Assembly (NCBI GenBank): GCA_010356995.1 | Contig: ML996703.1 | Location: 721,002-785,001 of the forward strand | Source: Trichodelitschia bisporula | Taxonomy: Eukaryota; Ascomycota; Dothideomycetes; Phaeotrichales; Phaeotrichaceae | DNA length: 64,000 bases | Direction: 5' to 3' | Part shown: in pieces, positions 45,801-55,964 of the stretch | Layout of the letters: every line of letters starts with the position of its first letter | Position numbering within the stretch: the first letter of the stretch is position 1 | Program-made: the position numbers and the translations under genes | The notes under the pieces: model-generated | Databases searched by the model: none | What the model was told of the DNA's origin: nothing | What the model saw: the letters and a program-made list of their open reading frames with translations, nothing else

Positions 45801-48800
45801 TCTTCCCCGCCTTGGGCATACCAAGTAGTTCGCTCATGCGCGGGGGGTCGAGGTCGAAGTAATGAGACCAAGGCACGTCTATGCGCTCGGCCTTCTGGAT
45901 AATATCGCGAGAGCAATGCGGGAACTGCCGAAGTGGCGACATAGTGGGCCACATGCGCTTCTCCGCCATTTTGCACAAATCCAGGGCAACCTTCGCAACC
46001 GACGACCAGCCCTTCCTGAGACAGATCTCGAAGATGGCACGGAGAATACGTCCCGCGGACTGGGTCACGTAAACCATATCGGCCATCAGCGCCAGTCCTT
46101 CAAGCTTGAGGCGAGAAATGTAAGCCTGGAGGAGGACATTGATCTTCGCATGCGGCTCCTCAATTGTCTCCTTGACGGGGATAGGAACCCGTCCGATCAT
46201 CTTCGCGATCTCGAGTTTCTCGTCCTGGCGCACTGGGATATATTTGAACTCGTCGCTGAGGGCAAATATCCGGAACAGCTCGATCTGCGAGATGGAGGGT
46301 TGGATGTGTTGGTTGTAGACCGCCATAGAGTTGTGCGTAATATAGTAGTGAGAGGCGATCCGACCGAGTTCAGTTGTCTGGAGCTTCCCGCTGCGGAGGT
46401 CATACTTCGCCAGCCCGCACTTCTCCAGAACCGTGGCAGCGGAATGGATTAAATCAACACGCTTCTGTTCAAGCGCTACATCATCTTGATACTCGGGACC
46501 GACGCTGTAGAGCCCTGGAGACCGCAGCATCCGGACGAAGAGATACGTGTAGCCGAGCCACTCTACACCCTCGTCGCGATTGCGCACATTCCCAAGCACA
46601 ATCTCGGCATTGAGATTGTCAGCGAGTTTGCTAACGAATTGACTCTCAATGGGGAGCTGTTGATTGAGGAGTGAGAGGTAGTACTGGATTTCGGCTTGCG
46701 TGGTGATGATGATACCCTCGCCGTATGTGTCGTATTGCGGACGACCGGCACGCCCTAGCATCTGAAGAACATCCTGAGGACTGAGTTCTACCCAACTGCC
46801 CTTCTCAGGCGAGTAGATCTGCGTCCCCTTGATGATGACAGTGTGGGCGGGCAGATTGACACCCCATGCAAGGGTAGCTGTGCAGACCAAAACCTGGAGC
46901 TGACCGCCGGCAAACAGTTCTTCCACTGACGTGCGATCAGCGCGAGTCATTCCTGCGTGATGGATGCCGAAGCCGTACGGCATGAGATCTTTCAGATCCG
47001 CATTGTTGATAGCGTCAGCCTCTTCCCGCAGAATTTCACGACTTGCCGCATCACTCCGCAAAATCTGACCGATCGTATCCTCCTCGAGCGCCTTGTCCCG
47101 GATGTATTTGGCGGTTTTGGCAGTCTCTTTGCGAGAGTGGACAAAGATCAACATCTGGTTTCGGCTCTGGCCAACTTGCTCCAGTACCTTGCGGTAGCAC
47201 ACATCGTTCATCGTCTTGAGCTGCTTGATGGCCTTTTTATCGGTAACACCAATGAACTCCTGCTTCAGTGGGCAAGGCCGGAAGGAGCCATCGAAGTGGA
47301 AGAGACCCTTGATGGGATCGACTCGGAGGAAGCTCGCAACATCGCGGTAATTTGGCAACGTGGCACTGAGACCGAGGATTCGAACGGGATCACCGGTCTG
47401 CTCGGTCCGACGAATGGTCCTGCTCACGATGCTCTCCAGAACTGGGCCACGATCATCGTGAAGGAGATGGATTTCGTCGATACAGATCAGCCGAACCAGA
47501 TTAGTATAGCTCGTGTCAGTAGCTTTCCGCGTAATCACATCCCACTTCTCGGGCGTCGTGACAATGATCTGAGTATCAGCAATTTGCTGCTTCGTAAGCT
47601 GGCGATCGCCCGTAAGTTCCGACACGGTAATGCCGTAGGGTTTTAACCGCGCACCAAAGTTGCCAACTTGCTCTTGGACGAGGGCCTTCAGCGGGGCGAT
47701 GTAAATGATCTTGAACTCGTCAAGGTTGATCTCGCCCGTCTCTGGGTTCCGGTGCTTTCCGATTTCGCGAAGCATCGCCAGCATGGCCACATTGGTCTTT
47801 CCGGAGCCAGTGGGTGCACACACCAGCATGTTGCCATCATCTTCAAATGCTGACGGGTAACAACGAGTCTGGATGCGGTTGAGCTTCGCCGAAGAGCCAA
47901 AACCTATCCGCGCCCACTCGGGCAAAGTGGACGTCGGCAGATCTGGCGTTTCGTTGGCATCACGTTTTGGCTTCGGGGCGGGGACGTGGATTTCTTCGTA
48001 GCCCTTGAATGTGCGCTTCGTCGATCCCTGGGGAAGCTTGACGTTGGAGTTCGTCATGAGATGATTTCCCTGTTCGAAGACCAGGTTCTCCAAGTTGATC
48101 AGACGTTTGGGCTGGAGACCACCTTTAAGTCCTTGTTCCTTGCCGTCAGCTTCTTCAGCCTTAGGCTCGGGGCGGTCGATGTCCATCAGGTCCAGTTTCA
48201 TCTTTTTCGCTCCGGAGGAGTCGTCCTCGGCGACTTCACGCGTTCGCAGTTCGGTCAGCATATTGCGATGCCCAGCAGCAATCATTTCGCGCTCGATCAC
48301 TTGCCGGGCGTCCTTATCGTCCGCTGCACGCCGCCATCGCGTGACCCAGACGATCTTGTCGCGGTTGAGGACTAGCTTTGAGACGAGCTCCGGATGCTCG
48401 TAGTCGAACAGATCCATGAGTTCGTTCTCAATTTCACGAAGGGGCTTTTCCTCGCCTTCCTCATCTGTGCCAGCAAGAATCTCAAGAGCGTCCTTAGTCT
48501 TCTCCTGCTGGGTGTGAGGGTCCTCGTAGATGCGGCCGATCTGACGCTGCAGCCAGAAGGCGTCGATATCGTACGCTTGAATGATCGATTCGCCTTTTTG
48601 TTTTTTCGCCACATCGTCCACTCCCGTCCGAATGATCAACTCGCCGTCTGCATCGAGTTCCGGGCCGGTTTCGTTCCCGGCGGTGATATCTCCGTCTTCG
48701 ACGGGCTGCTCCTCTTCGTCTTCCAATTCTTCATCGGAGGTGTCGCCTTCATCTCGGATCTCAAAGGTCTGACCGGCAGCCTCGTCATCTTCATCCTCAT

Positions 48801-49548
48801 CGAAGACAACTGCCACACCCTGGCGGTCGTCGACCTCGCCGTCGGCCCCCTCTCCAGCATCAGCCATATGTTCATCCTCATCTTGAGCATCGTAGTCGGT
48901 AATCTTCTTGCCCAGATTGACCAGCTCGTTGAACTCCTTTGAGCTCATGGTGACACCCAAAATGTCATCCACCTCCTTCTTTTTGTCAAAGTCCTTCAAA
49001 TCTTCGTCCTTCAAGTATTCCAATACGGCATCCGCAGCGCTGCGCGTGACTGTGTTTGGCACATCACCCAACTTGCGCGCAACCATCGTCGTGATCAACT
49101 CGAACGTGGCCCGGGTAGCCGGCGTCTTGGGGCGGTACTTCAGCCCCTCAACCAGCAGATCCTGCTGCGACAGAATGCCCGCGCCACGTAGCTGTGCTGG
49201 CTCGCCGCGACCCTTCTTCTTCTGTTGTTGTAGGACCGACGCACCCTCGTCGAACTTGCCGCGCTCCACATCCAACGTCTGACGCGGTTTCTTCTGCGTC
49301 GGTAGATTGTCGCGCCCGGTACGCCCACCCATGTCTTTGATGCTGATGCGGCCAGCGAGCGATTCGGGATCACCAGTGTTCTCATCGGTACGCCGCGTCA
49401 CGAAGCGCCGGTCGGCTTGCAACACCAAGTTGGACATGGCTGTGTATTTGAACTGCGACAGATTGTTGGACTTCTCGCCCTGGCCACCCTGCCCTCCTTG
49501 AGCGCCCTGCCCTCTTTGGGCGCCTTGCCCTCCTTTGCGATCGGCCAT
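42847..49548 (-). CDS. BRR2: Brr2, U5 snRNP pre-mRNA splicing helicase
   Basis: Ski2-like RNA helicase that unwinds U4/U6 to activate the spliceosome. A single 2233-residue exon, the usual length. A Gly/Gln-rich repeat (GGQGAQ-like, residues 5-25) precedes the conserved N-terminal part and an acidic linker. The first helicase cassette is canonical: APTGSGKTNV near 578, DEIHLLHD near 694, SATLPNY and LGRAGRPQYD near 931, then a Sec63 unit. The second cassette keeps a P-loop (GAPTGIGKTVCAE near 1428) but has DDLHLLGG near 1535 and MFGKSGQIGKD near 1770 in place of strict motifs, fitting the inactive regulatory cassette known in Brr2. A second Sec63 unit and an acidic end (DEDEDEEMEDE) follow. 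It is odd that this largest gene of the window lacks introns. Confidence 0.97.
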   Translation of the reverse strand: MADRKGGQGAQRGQGAQGGQGGQGEKSNNLSQFKYTAMSNLVLQADRRFVTRRTDENTGDPESLAGRISIKDMGGRTGRDNLPTQKKPRQTLDVERGKFDEGASVLQQQKKKGRGEPAQLRGAGILSQQDLLVEGLKYRPKTPATRATFELITTMVARKLGDVPNTVTRSAADAVLEYLKDEDLKDFDKKKEVDDILGVTMSSKEFNELVNLGKKITDYDAQDEDEHMADAGEGADGEVDDRQGVAVVFDEDEDDEAAGQTFEIRDEGDTSDEELEDEEEQPVEDGDITAGNETGPELDADGELIIRTGVDDVAKKQKGESIIQAYDIDAFWLQRQIGRIYEDPHTQQEKTKDALEILAGTDEEGEEKPLREIENELMDLFDYEHPELVSKLVLNRDKIVWVTRWRRAADDKDARQVIEREMIAAGHRNMLTELRTREVAEDDSSGAKKMKLDLMDIDRPEPKAEEADGKEQGLKGGLQPKRLINLENLVFEQGNHLMTNSNVKLPQGSTKRTFKGYEEIHVPAPKPKRDANETPDLPTSTLPEWARIGFGSSAKLNRIQTRCYPSAFEDDGNMLVCAPTGSGKTNVAMLAMLREIGKHRNPETGEINLDEFKIIYIAPLKALVQEQVGNFGARLKPYGITVSELTGDRQLTKQQIADTQIIVTTPEKWDVITRKATDTSYTNLVRLICIDEIHLLHDDRGPVLESIVSRTIRRTEQTGDPVRILGLSATLPNYRDVASFLRVDPIKGLFHFDGSFRPCPLKQEFIGVTDKKAIKQLKTMNDVCYRKVLEQVGQSRNQMLIFVHSRKETAKTAKYIRDKALEEDTIGQILRSDAASREILREEADAINNADLKDLMPYGFGIHHAGMTRADRTSVEELFAGGQLQVLVCTATLAWGVNLPAHTVIIKGTQIYSPEKGSWVELSPQDVLQMLGRAGRPQYDTYGEGIIITTQAEIQYYLSLLNQQLPIESQFVSKLADNLNAEIVLGNVRNRDEGVEWLGYTYLFVRMLRSPGLYSVGPEYQDDVALEQKRVDLIHSAATVLEKCGLAKYDLRSGKLQTTELGRIASHYYITHNSMAVYNQHIQPSISQIELFRIFALSDEFKYIPVRQDEKLEIAKMIGRVPIPVKETIEEPHAKINVLLQAYISRLKLEGLALMADMVYVTQSAGRILRAIFEICLRKGWSSVAKVALDLCKMAEKRMWPTMSPLRQFPHCSRDIIQKAERIDVPWSHYFDLDPPRMSELLGMPKAGKNVCSLVEKFPRLDLQAQVQPVTRSVLRVDLTITPNFEWDDTIHGAAESFWILVEDCDGEEILYHDLFFLRRDYAVGEMKEHLVDFTVPISEPMPPHYFITVISDRWMHSESKVAVSFQKLILPEKFPPHTPLLDLQALPVSALKVTEYQNLYPNWGQFNKVQTQVFQSLYSTDDNVFLGAPTGIGKTVCAEFALLRHWRNPESGRAVYIAPFQELVDLRFKDWQKRLSGLAGGKELVKLTGESTADLRLLERGDLILATPQQWDVVSGQWQRRKNVQSVTLFIADDLHLLGGFGGYIYEAIVSRMHAMSQQLESGLRIVGLSVSLSNARDIGEWIGATKHTIFNFSPAVRAVPLELHIQSFTIPHFPSLMLAMAKPVYQSILTLSVDKPALVFVPNRKQSRATALDLLAAATADDNEDRFLNAPLEQLQPVLEKINERALMESLQHGIGYYHEALDSFDKRAVLHLFQIGAIQVLLVSRDCCWELDVNAHLVVVMGTQFFDGREHRYIDYTIAEILQMFGKSGQIGKDKISKGVLMLPAVKRDYYKKFLNEALPIESQLQGYLHDAFVGEISTGMISSTQDAVDWSTYTYFYRRLLANPSFYGLTDTSHEGLSAFLSELVETTLKDLVEAKMIELDEEDDSITPMNAARIAAYYKISFITMQTFLLSLNAKTKLKGILEIVTSATEFENIQIRRHEDTVLRRIYDRVPVKMSQPDYNSPHFKAFVLLQAHFSRMQLPIDLAKDQEVILKKALNLLSACVDILSSEGHLNAMNAMEMSQMVVQAMWDRDSPLMQIPHFDDKAIRAATAAGIEDIYSFMEAMDPSENAQYEQLVAALGLSNRQLADAANFTNTTYPNLDLSFEVLGKEDISTGEPAFLEVTIERQLDEDEEPNTKVHAPFFPLEKAENWWLVVGNEATKSLYGIKRITVGRSLKTKLDYIVQNPGQQELTLYLMSDSYFGVDQAPTFTIDAAEGMDEDEDEEMEDE

Positions 49549-51048
49549 GATGAAAGAGTATGTTTAGGACGCGGGAGAGATGGTGATGATGGGCGGACGT
49601 TTGCGCAAGTAAAGCGCGTTGGTGAGTTGGAGGATGTCCTAGTCAAAGTTCGGTGCGGTGATTTGAGTTGAGATAAGGTAATGCGGAGAGAATTAACGCG
49701 CTTCCTATGTGGCGAAGGAGCGGCGATGTAGAAGTTGACGATTCGCGACGCCGTTCTGAAATGTCCGGGCAACATAGGCTGAAGCTTCTCCACGTCCGGA
49801 GAAAGGTTTTCCCGGTGGCGTCCAAAGTTTGGCGGGCTTGAACATCAGAGCCATGTCGTTCAAGCAACATCAAACATCCTAAGTTGTGTTCTTAAGGACA
49901 GAAAGGATCACCATGATGAAGTCCACTATATTCGGTTCAGCCGTGATCCATCGCGTTGAAAGAACTGCTTTGACCTAAGGCATTTCGGATCAAAGATGTG
50001 ACTCCTGTCAATAGTGAGATGGAAACTGAAGCAACCAGTGCAAGCAAAGCGAAAGCGGTTACTTCCCACGCGACTGGACTCTTGCGGAACCCGACCAGTT
50101 CCCCCCGTACAATCTCGGCCAACGCCTGTCACGATTCATGTCTCCCCCTCCGTCGAGGACGCGCGTAACTTTCGGTTCCCCAAAATCCGATATGTGGGCT
50201 TTCATCTTCACAAATCGACATGTCGTCCAGTAACTCACATGGTATTGGAGATTGTCATGGTTCCCGCTGATCTGCAGCCAACACCATCGGCTCCGGTATC
50301 TCAAAGCCCTAAAAATCGGTATGTTACAGATGCCGGCCGAATCCAAGATTTGTCGCATCTACATCGGACGTCAGACAAAGAACATAAAACATCATCACAC
50401 CAACCCAACTACTGAAAACGCCAGGCTCATAAACTTCACGGCCGTGGCGGACTTAACCACAGTAGTTCTAATATGGGTCAATCTTCGGCCACAAGGAATA
50501 GGATCCCAGATACGATCGATATACAACTGATATACCATGGAGGCCCGTGCTCCCCGCCAGATGTCTCTTTACCCCAATGCCTACGGTTCGTCCTCTTCCG
50601 CCTACCGCCACACCGTCTGACGCCCTCCGGCCGGTGGTCGGCACGCAGGGTTAACGCCCTCTAACGGTCCACGCGAACGGCATGTAAAGTAGCTGGGGCG
50701 GATATTGCGCGCCATTTATCTAGCGCACGTATACAGCCTGAAAACGAGCGACAGCCTCTTGTGGTGTGAACCCTAACTGCCGCAGCCTATTGGCAGCCCA
50801 CCATCGTGGGCGCCAACAGAGAGTCTCGACAGCAATATGCACGATCCAATATCTCGCCGGCATTTCACAGGGTATGTGTAATCTGTTTGGCTGTTTGTCT
50901 ATGCCTTCACTGTATCCTTGGACGGATGGCAATTTATGTCGCTGTTTGCAAAAGGGATTATATGAACCTACAACCCAGCCTTCTCCAAACACATCCAGCA
51001 TCCCACACTCTCTAGCCAGTCCGCCTTAGAACCACCGCCATCGTCGCC
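49549..51048. other. Intergenic, about 1.5 kb
   Basis: Divergent region between BRR2 and the cutinase gene. Frames up to about 133 codons (50014-50415) are not recognised. The last 150 bases are the probable cutinase promoter and leader. Confidence 0.45.
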
Positions 51049-51876
51049 ATGAAGGCCTCACTCACACTCGTTTTTCTGTCCGCGGTCTCGCCGATCTGGG
51101 CGCAAAAGTGCCAGACACTGCCCAAGGAGGTTAAGCTGGGTCCCGCCATCGAGATGAAGGCGTCCGACATCCCGCAAGGCTGCGCCGACTTCGAAGTCCT
51201 CGTGGGTACGTTACCCACGCCGCTACCCGCATGCGTCCGATCAGAGCCCCCTGCTAACACCCTGCCACAGCCCGCGGGACCAGCGAGCCAAACTACGCTA
51301 ACGGCGGCAAATTCGGCGTCGTCGTCGGCGACCCTGTCGTCAGCAATCTGACCAAGGTGCTCCCGGGGGCGCGCGGCTACCCCGTGCAGTATCCGGCGAG
51401 CAGCAGTGCAATGACTGGCGTGACGCAAGGCGCGGCCGACGTAGTCAACCGCCTCAAGAAGCTGGACAAGGAGTGCCCGAACATGAAGTTCGCCCTTGTC
51501 GGCTACTCGCAGGGCGCGGCCGTCATGCACGCTGCCGGCAACAAGATTCCCGCTGAGATTCAGCCGAAGGTGGTCGCTCTCGTCATGTTCGGTGATCCGG
51601 CCCTGCGCAGTGCAAGCAGTGGCGCCCCGTTTCCTCCGTTGCTGCAGGGGCGGTTGTTGGAGAACTGCGCTGAGGGCGATTCGGTACGTTTTGCCTCGCT
51701 TTCATCGTTTCAGGGGAACTTGGGACTAACAGATCCAGGTCTGCGACAAGGGCTCATGCTTCTACCCTCATTTGACCTACATGAGGATAGAATGGGTGGA
51801 CAGGACGGTCAACTTCCTTGTCAATGCCTTCAAGGGGACACCTCTACCGGCGAAGCCCAGTGGCGTGGGATTGTAA
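51049..51876 (+). CDS. Cutinase
   Basis: Secreted serine esterase that hydrolyses plant cutin. Exons 51049-51205, 51271-51683 and 51739-51876 give 235 residues. The signal peptide is KASLTLVFLSAVSPIWAQ. Conserved elements: GCADFEVLVARGTSEP (start of the alpha/beta core, rebuilt across intron 1), the nucleophile GYSQGAAVMH, and, across intron 2, CAEGDSVCDKGSCFYPHLTY with the catalytic Asp and His. Disulphide cysteines of the family are present (KCQ, GC, NC, VC). Two extra Cys surround the last catalytic loop (VCDKGSC). No cellulose-binding module. Likely active outside the cell on plant cuticle or polyesters. Confidence 0.95.
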
Positions 51877-52668
51877 ATTCGATATATGGGAGTAGACATG
51901 AGCAGCATCGCGCATCCCGGGCTATCGGAGTGTCAGCAGAAAATTGTAGTACCAAAAAGGGACGCAGAGACTGCTCCCCCTGAATTGTTGCATCCCGTTG
52001 TGCCACCTACCTGCTCAGCCGAACACTTATTGCACTGATATGTTAACCTATATGGGGCTCGAGCTTCAAGCGAAAACTTGACGGCGCAAGACGCATGGAC
52101 GAACAATTGCAACCAGCTACACGCTTAGCATCGATGTCGTGTCCAGGACTTGGGAGGAAAGTGATACAAGTCCATCCGGCACTACCATAACAGTAGCATG
52201 CGGCGCAAATTTCCGGTCACTAGCTAGCGAGCATTCGGGTCCGCACGAGGACGCGACAAAGACGCGTCTTCCCAGTCACATTCCCCAGGATCGGGCGTCC
52301 AGGTCATGAACCAGCCGTGGGCGCGCGAGGAGTCGATCCTGTCAATGCAGGCCGTTGAAAAGGGCGATGCTGCGGGGTTGGTGTTTCGAAAACGGGGTGA
52401 CGCAAGGCGCGGGTCGAACGTTACGCAGAGCACCCTAGCCAATTTCGGCATCGAGATGGCAGGAACCGTTGCCTTTGGGATAGTCGGAAGGTCCGGAGGA
52501 CACAGAGATGCTACCCATCGCAGATACCCTGTGCTGCGAGAGGGAAATCTGGCGGGTGCAACAAGGCGGCCAAGTCGTATGGGACACGGCTACTTGAAGA
52601 GGGGCATCCGCAGGTTAATGGTGTACTCCAGCAACACTTCCAGAGATCTTTCGCCCTAACTGCGCAGC
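51877..52668. other. Intergenic
   Basis: About 0.8 kb between the cutinase and PAN-like genes. A 117-codon plus-strand frame (52306-52659) is not recognised. Nothing else seen. Confidence 0.45.
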
Positions 52669-53191
52669 ATGAAGTTCATATCCCTCGTCCTCTCTGCTTC
52701 GGTTGTTGCCGCGCGATTCTGGCTGCGCGACACCCCGGCGCCCAGCTCTGACCCGATTGATCCCAATGACAGCGAGGCGCAGAGTCCCGAGCCGAGCCGT
52801 AAGTCGATACCACAACCTACTGTAGAGAGATGCTGACCCATACGCAGAGGTGTACGTGACCGGCTTCCCCATTTGCAATGTCTCCGGATTCACCGAAGTG
52901 CCCGTAAGTCTTGCGATCTCGCCAAGTATCGCGACAACTAACACCGGGCAGGGTCGTTATATTGAGACAATATTTAAAGACGGCGGGATGACGCTTCCGG
53001 ACTGCGCGGACGCGTGTCGGACAAACGATACGTGTATGTCGATTGCCTTTGCTCAATTGTATGGCGAGTGTCTATTCTTCGACCATTCGACGGAGGATGT
53101 GCAGCTGTTGGAGGACGACACGAGCATCTTCGCGCACTATGACAATGAATGCGATATTGACTGCGACCCGGAAGACGAAGGGACAAAGTAA
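52669..53191 (+). CDS. Small secreted PAN/Apple-like cysteine-rich protein
   Basis: Exons 52669-52798, 52848-52903 and 52952-53191 give 141 residues; the introns are 49 and 48 nt. The start is the ATG at 52669, giving a signal peptide (KFISLVLSASVVAARF). A Pro/Ser/Asp-rich linker follows. The PAN-like part shows YIETIFKDGGMTLPDCADAC, TCMSIAFAQLYGECLFFD and a final CDIDC; the pattern C-x3-C-x5-C-x11-C fits PAN/Apple modules, which bind sugars or proteins. Small size, secretion and Cys content would also fit an effector-like protein, but nothing here shows that. Confidence 0.75.
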
Positions 53192-54074
53192 GGACCTAGC
53201 CGAATCCTTAGAGACGTGAGACAGCAGGTGCGGATAGCCTAGATGGATGATGGCTTGGTTCCTTGAGGTGTTAGAAAGTGGGGAGAGCAAGATTAGCCTG
53301 CGATACATTCCAAAAGTACCCTTCTCCTCCAGATGAAAAACGAGCGGTGAGATGGATGTCTCTGCCATGCCTTTGACACACACTACCGTACAGTAGAATC
53401 GTCACTTATCAGTTGTGGTGCACCAACAACCCCGGTCCCTGAGCTGGTGGCGCTCGCTTGCGAGGATTCCATTCGACGCATTTCCCCGCCATGCCAAAGC
53501 TGACGAGCATGGTGATGTTAATCTGGGGCATATGTGCAAGGCATCGAATTCCACCTTGATGATCGACGTCCTCGTGATGGTGAGATGGTGCTTGGGAGCG
53601 TGGGGTGTGGGAGTAGTTCGAGAAGATGCGTTGACGGGACTGTGGTTCTTGGAGACGAGAGACGTCAAGAAAGTTTCTAGTTCCAGTTCTAGTCCACTGT
53701 TCTGGACCCGCCAACTGGAACTAGTTCTACCAGTCCAAGCTACAGTAGAGATCGTATCCAGGACTGCCAACTCCTTGGTCGTTGCACGGTTGGGAGGGAG
53801 GAGTGTCAAAGTGAAATTCGCCCACCCACTCTCTTGCCCCAACCCCATCGCCTTGCCTCACACTAGCGCCAACGGCTGCAACCCCGCTGCAAGCTGCAAG
53901 CCCCTCAACGCGCGAAATAAACTTGGATGAATGAGAGAGGAATGCCACTGCGCTGAATCGTCGCAGCCTCGTCGCTGACCCACAATCCCATCTGAAAACT
54001 CTCCCCGCCCTCCTGCATCGTCTTCACTCTCCACTCCTCCATCGCTCCGCTTCCTATCTCTAATTCCCTGCATC
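53192..54074. other. Intergenic with overlapping unrecognised frames
   Basis: About 0.9 kb. A 171-codon plus-strand frame (53415-53930) and a 148-codon minus-strand frame (53402-53848) overlap completely; neither resembles a known protein and neither has good start context. A 12-bp inverted repeat lies inside (separate entry). Confidence 0.45.
53677..53724. repeat. Perfect 12-bp inverted repeat with 24-nt spacer
   Basis: CTAGTTCCAGTT at 53677-53688 and its exact complement AACTGGAACTAG at 53713-53724 could form a hairpin in RNA or DNA. The spacer repeats parts of the arm (TTCTAG, GTTCTGG). Confidence 0.75.
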
Positions 54075-54846
54075 ATGACGCGTCGCATTGTGTACGGAAT
54101 GGGCCTTTGGGCCACTCTGGCCGGTATATACACCGTCATACTTCCTCACCACAAATCCCGCTGACCCACTTCCCACAGCGACTGCCCTCACTCTTGCTGC
54201 CATCATCCTCCCCCGCTGGCTCTACTGGGACAACGTACGCCATTTACAACTCTCACCATGAGCGAAACCTCGCATTAACCGTCACAGGGCGACTCGGATT
54301 CTCCTCGTCTTGAATATGGCCTCCATAAAAGCTGCTCTACCGTGCGCAGCGGCTGCACACCGTTTCCGCGCGCCAGCGAATGTCGTACCGACCCACGCTT
54401 TTGCTCCATGTGGCGCACCGTCGGCTTCTTCATGTCGTTTACAGTGATGCTGGAATTGGTTGCGCTGATCGCCTTCGTCGTGGTCATTCTGGGCCCGAAG
54501 CAGCGTCGCGACTTCGGTTGGAAGATTACCTGCCCGTTGCTTGGGCTTGCAGTCGCTACACAAGTGTCGTGCATGGCTATTCTGGTGAGCTCTCTTTCAC
54601 CGCGTGGCCTTCCACGCTCAGTACCCTTGGATACCTGAAATGAAATCTGACAGTTTCCCTCAGATCCATCTCTTCAACAATCACCCGCGGTTCATTCCCG
54701 GCTGGCATTTTGACACCTCCTTCACGTTGTGTATTCTGAGCTGGATCATCGAGCTCGTCGCCGGGGCCGGCATCGCTACTGCAGCTTACCTGTTGCCAGA
54801 GGAGGGCGGCTACGAGCTCATACCCGGCGAATACAATTACTTCTAG
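54075..54846 (+). CDS. Four-helix, claudin/SUR7-like membrane protein, function unknown
   Basis: Exons 54075-54123, 54179-54234, 54288-54584 and 54664-54846 join to 194 residues; all joints keep frame. Helix 1 spans residues ~5-26 (IVYGMGLWATLA-ATALTLAA). A first extracellular loop contains RWLYWDN and a Cys-bearing stretch (YGLHKSCSTVRSGC, SECRT, FCSMW). Helix 2 is FFMSFTVMLELVALIAFVVV, helix 3 ITCPLLGLAVATQVSCMAIL and helix 4 TLCILSWIIELVAGAGIATA. The short acidic C-tail ends GEYNYF. The layout resembles claudin/SUR7/PalI-type tetraspans of fungal cell cortex; I cannot name the protein. The third intron (79 nt) is longest, and its acceptor CTCAG was chosen because it opens helix 4 in frame. 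Confidence 0.75.
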
Positions 54847-55964
54847 CTCAGGACACGTGTTACGATTAGCAAAAGGACAGGGTCTCACAGCGTATACCTG
54901 GAGCGGCGTCAGGCTCATTTCTCGGGCGATGACGTCATTGGTGTGGATGATGTGCTTTCGCATGCTCGGTCGATGCTTTTTCTACTGGTTGTGTGGGCTA
55001 CGCAATGGAGAGCTCTGGGCGGCGTTGAAGGTTCACTATGGTCTTGTCAGCGATGATGATTTTGAAGCCATCTCTTGGATGGGGTTCGGTATCAGCTGGT
55101 TCTGCTCGTGTTTTGGGTGGTCTTTGTCTTCAATCCTGGTGTAGTGTGGTATGGGTAATTTGAAATACGACCCATTGAGCAATGACGGCTGTTTGGCGTT
55201 GCTGTCCGAGCTGGCGATGCGAACCAGGCACTTGAACCGGAGAGACGAGAGGGCCGGGAGAAGAGATAAGACGCAAGACGACCAGATAAGCGAATTGAGT
55301 GCAGAGTAACGAAGTACATCAGAAGCGACTATTCAGGTCCCCGGCTCTCAGTGGAGATAGGACATCTCGAGAAATTGGCTTCGGTGTACAACTGTACTTG
55401 CGCTTACGTCCCAGCGGCCCCTGGTGCGGTGGACTTGACCTAACAACTTACATGCCCCATGTAACCCCATATGGACTTTCTCCCCGATCTCCTCCGAGCC
55501 ACCACGCCACACCTAACCCACATTCCACCAGCAATTGCTGCCGGAGCTTTCGAGTGTTTAGGCTCGTGCGCCCGAAAGTAGGAATCTACCGGCTGTCCCA
55601 GGTTGGTTCACGGTCAAGTTTACGTATCTCCTGCAATCCATTGATGTTACTGTATCAACGACTTGCAATTACGCTTCTCTTTCGACCGACGGTCTATACA
55701 TTTGTCATCTAGTTCTATATACTTCACCCTCTTATAAGCTTCAACTGTTTCTTTTATCCATACAATATATACTTGTTCAAAAACTGCACTGTTTCATAAA
55801 CAAGTATGTGCGCCGCTCTAGAATGGTCCCGCATAAAGGCTAACATGAGTGCCAGATTATCATAACCCAACGGGTATGGTACTCTTTGCGCATGTGCGAA
55901 AAGCTCTCCTAGTCACTAGGATCATATCAGATGTATCGGTCGCATATCTTGGTGGCAAATTTCG
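54847..55964. other. Convergent 3' region
   Basis: About 1.1 kb between two convergent genes. Frames up to 137 codons (55299-55712) are not recognised. The segment 55680-55800 is AT-rich with several TATA-like words and may hold 3'-processing signals. Confidence 0.45.

Noticed and set aside
53402-53930. Overlapping 171- and 148-codon frames on opposite strands
   Set aside because: No family resemblance, low-complexity Ser runs and no intron structure; kept as intergenic.
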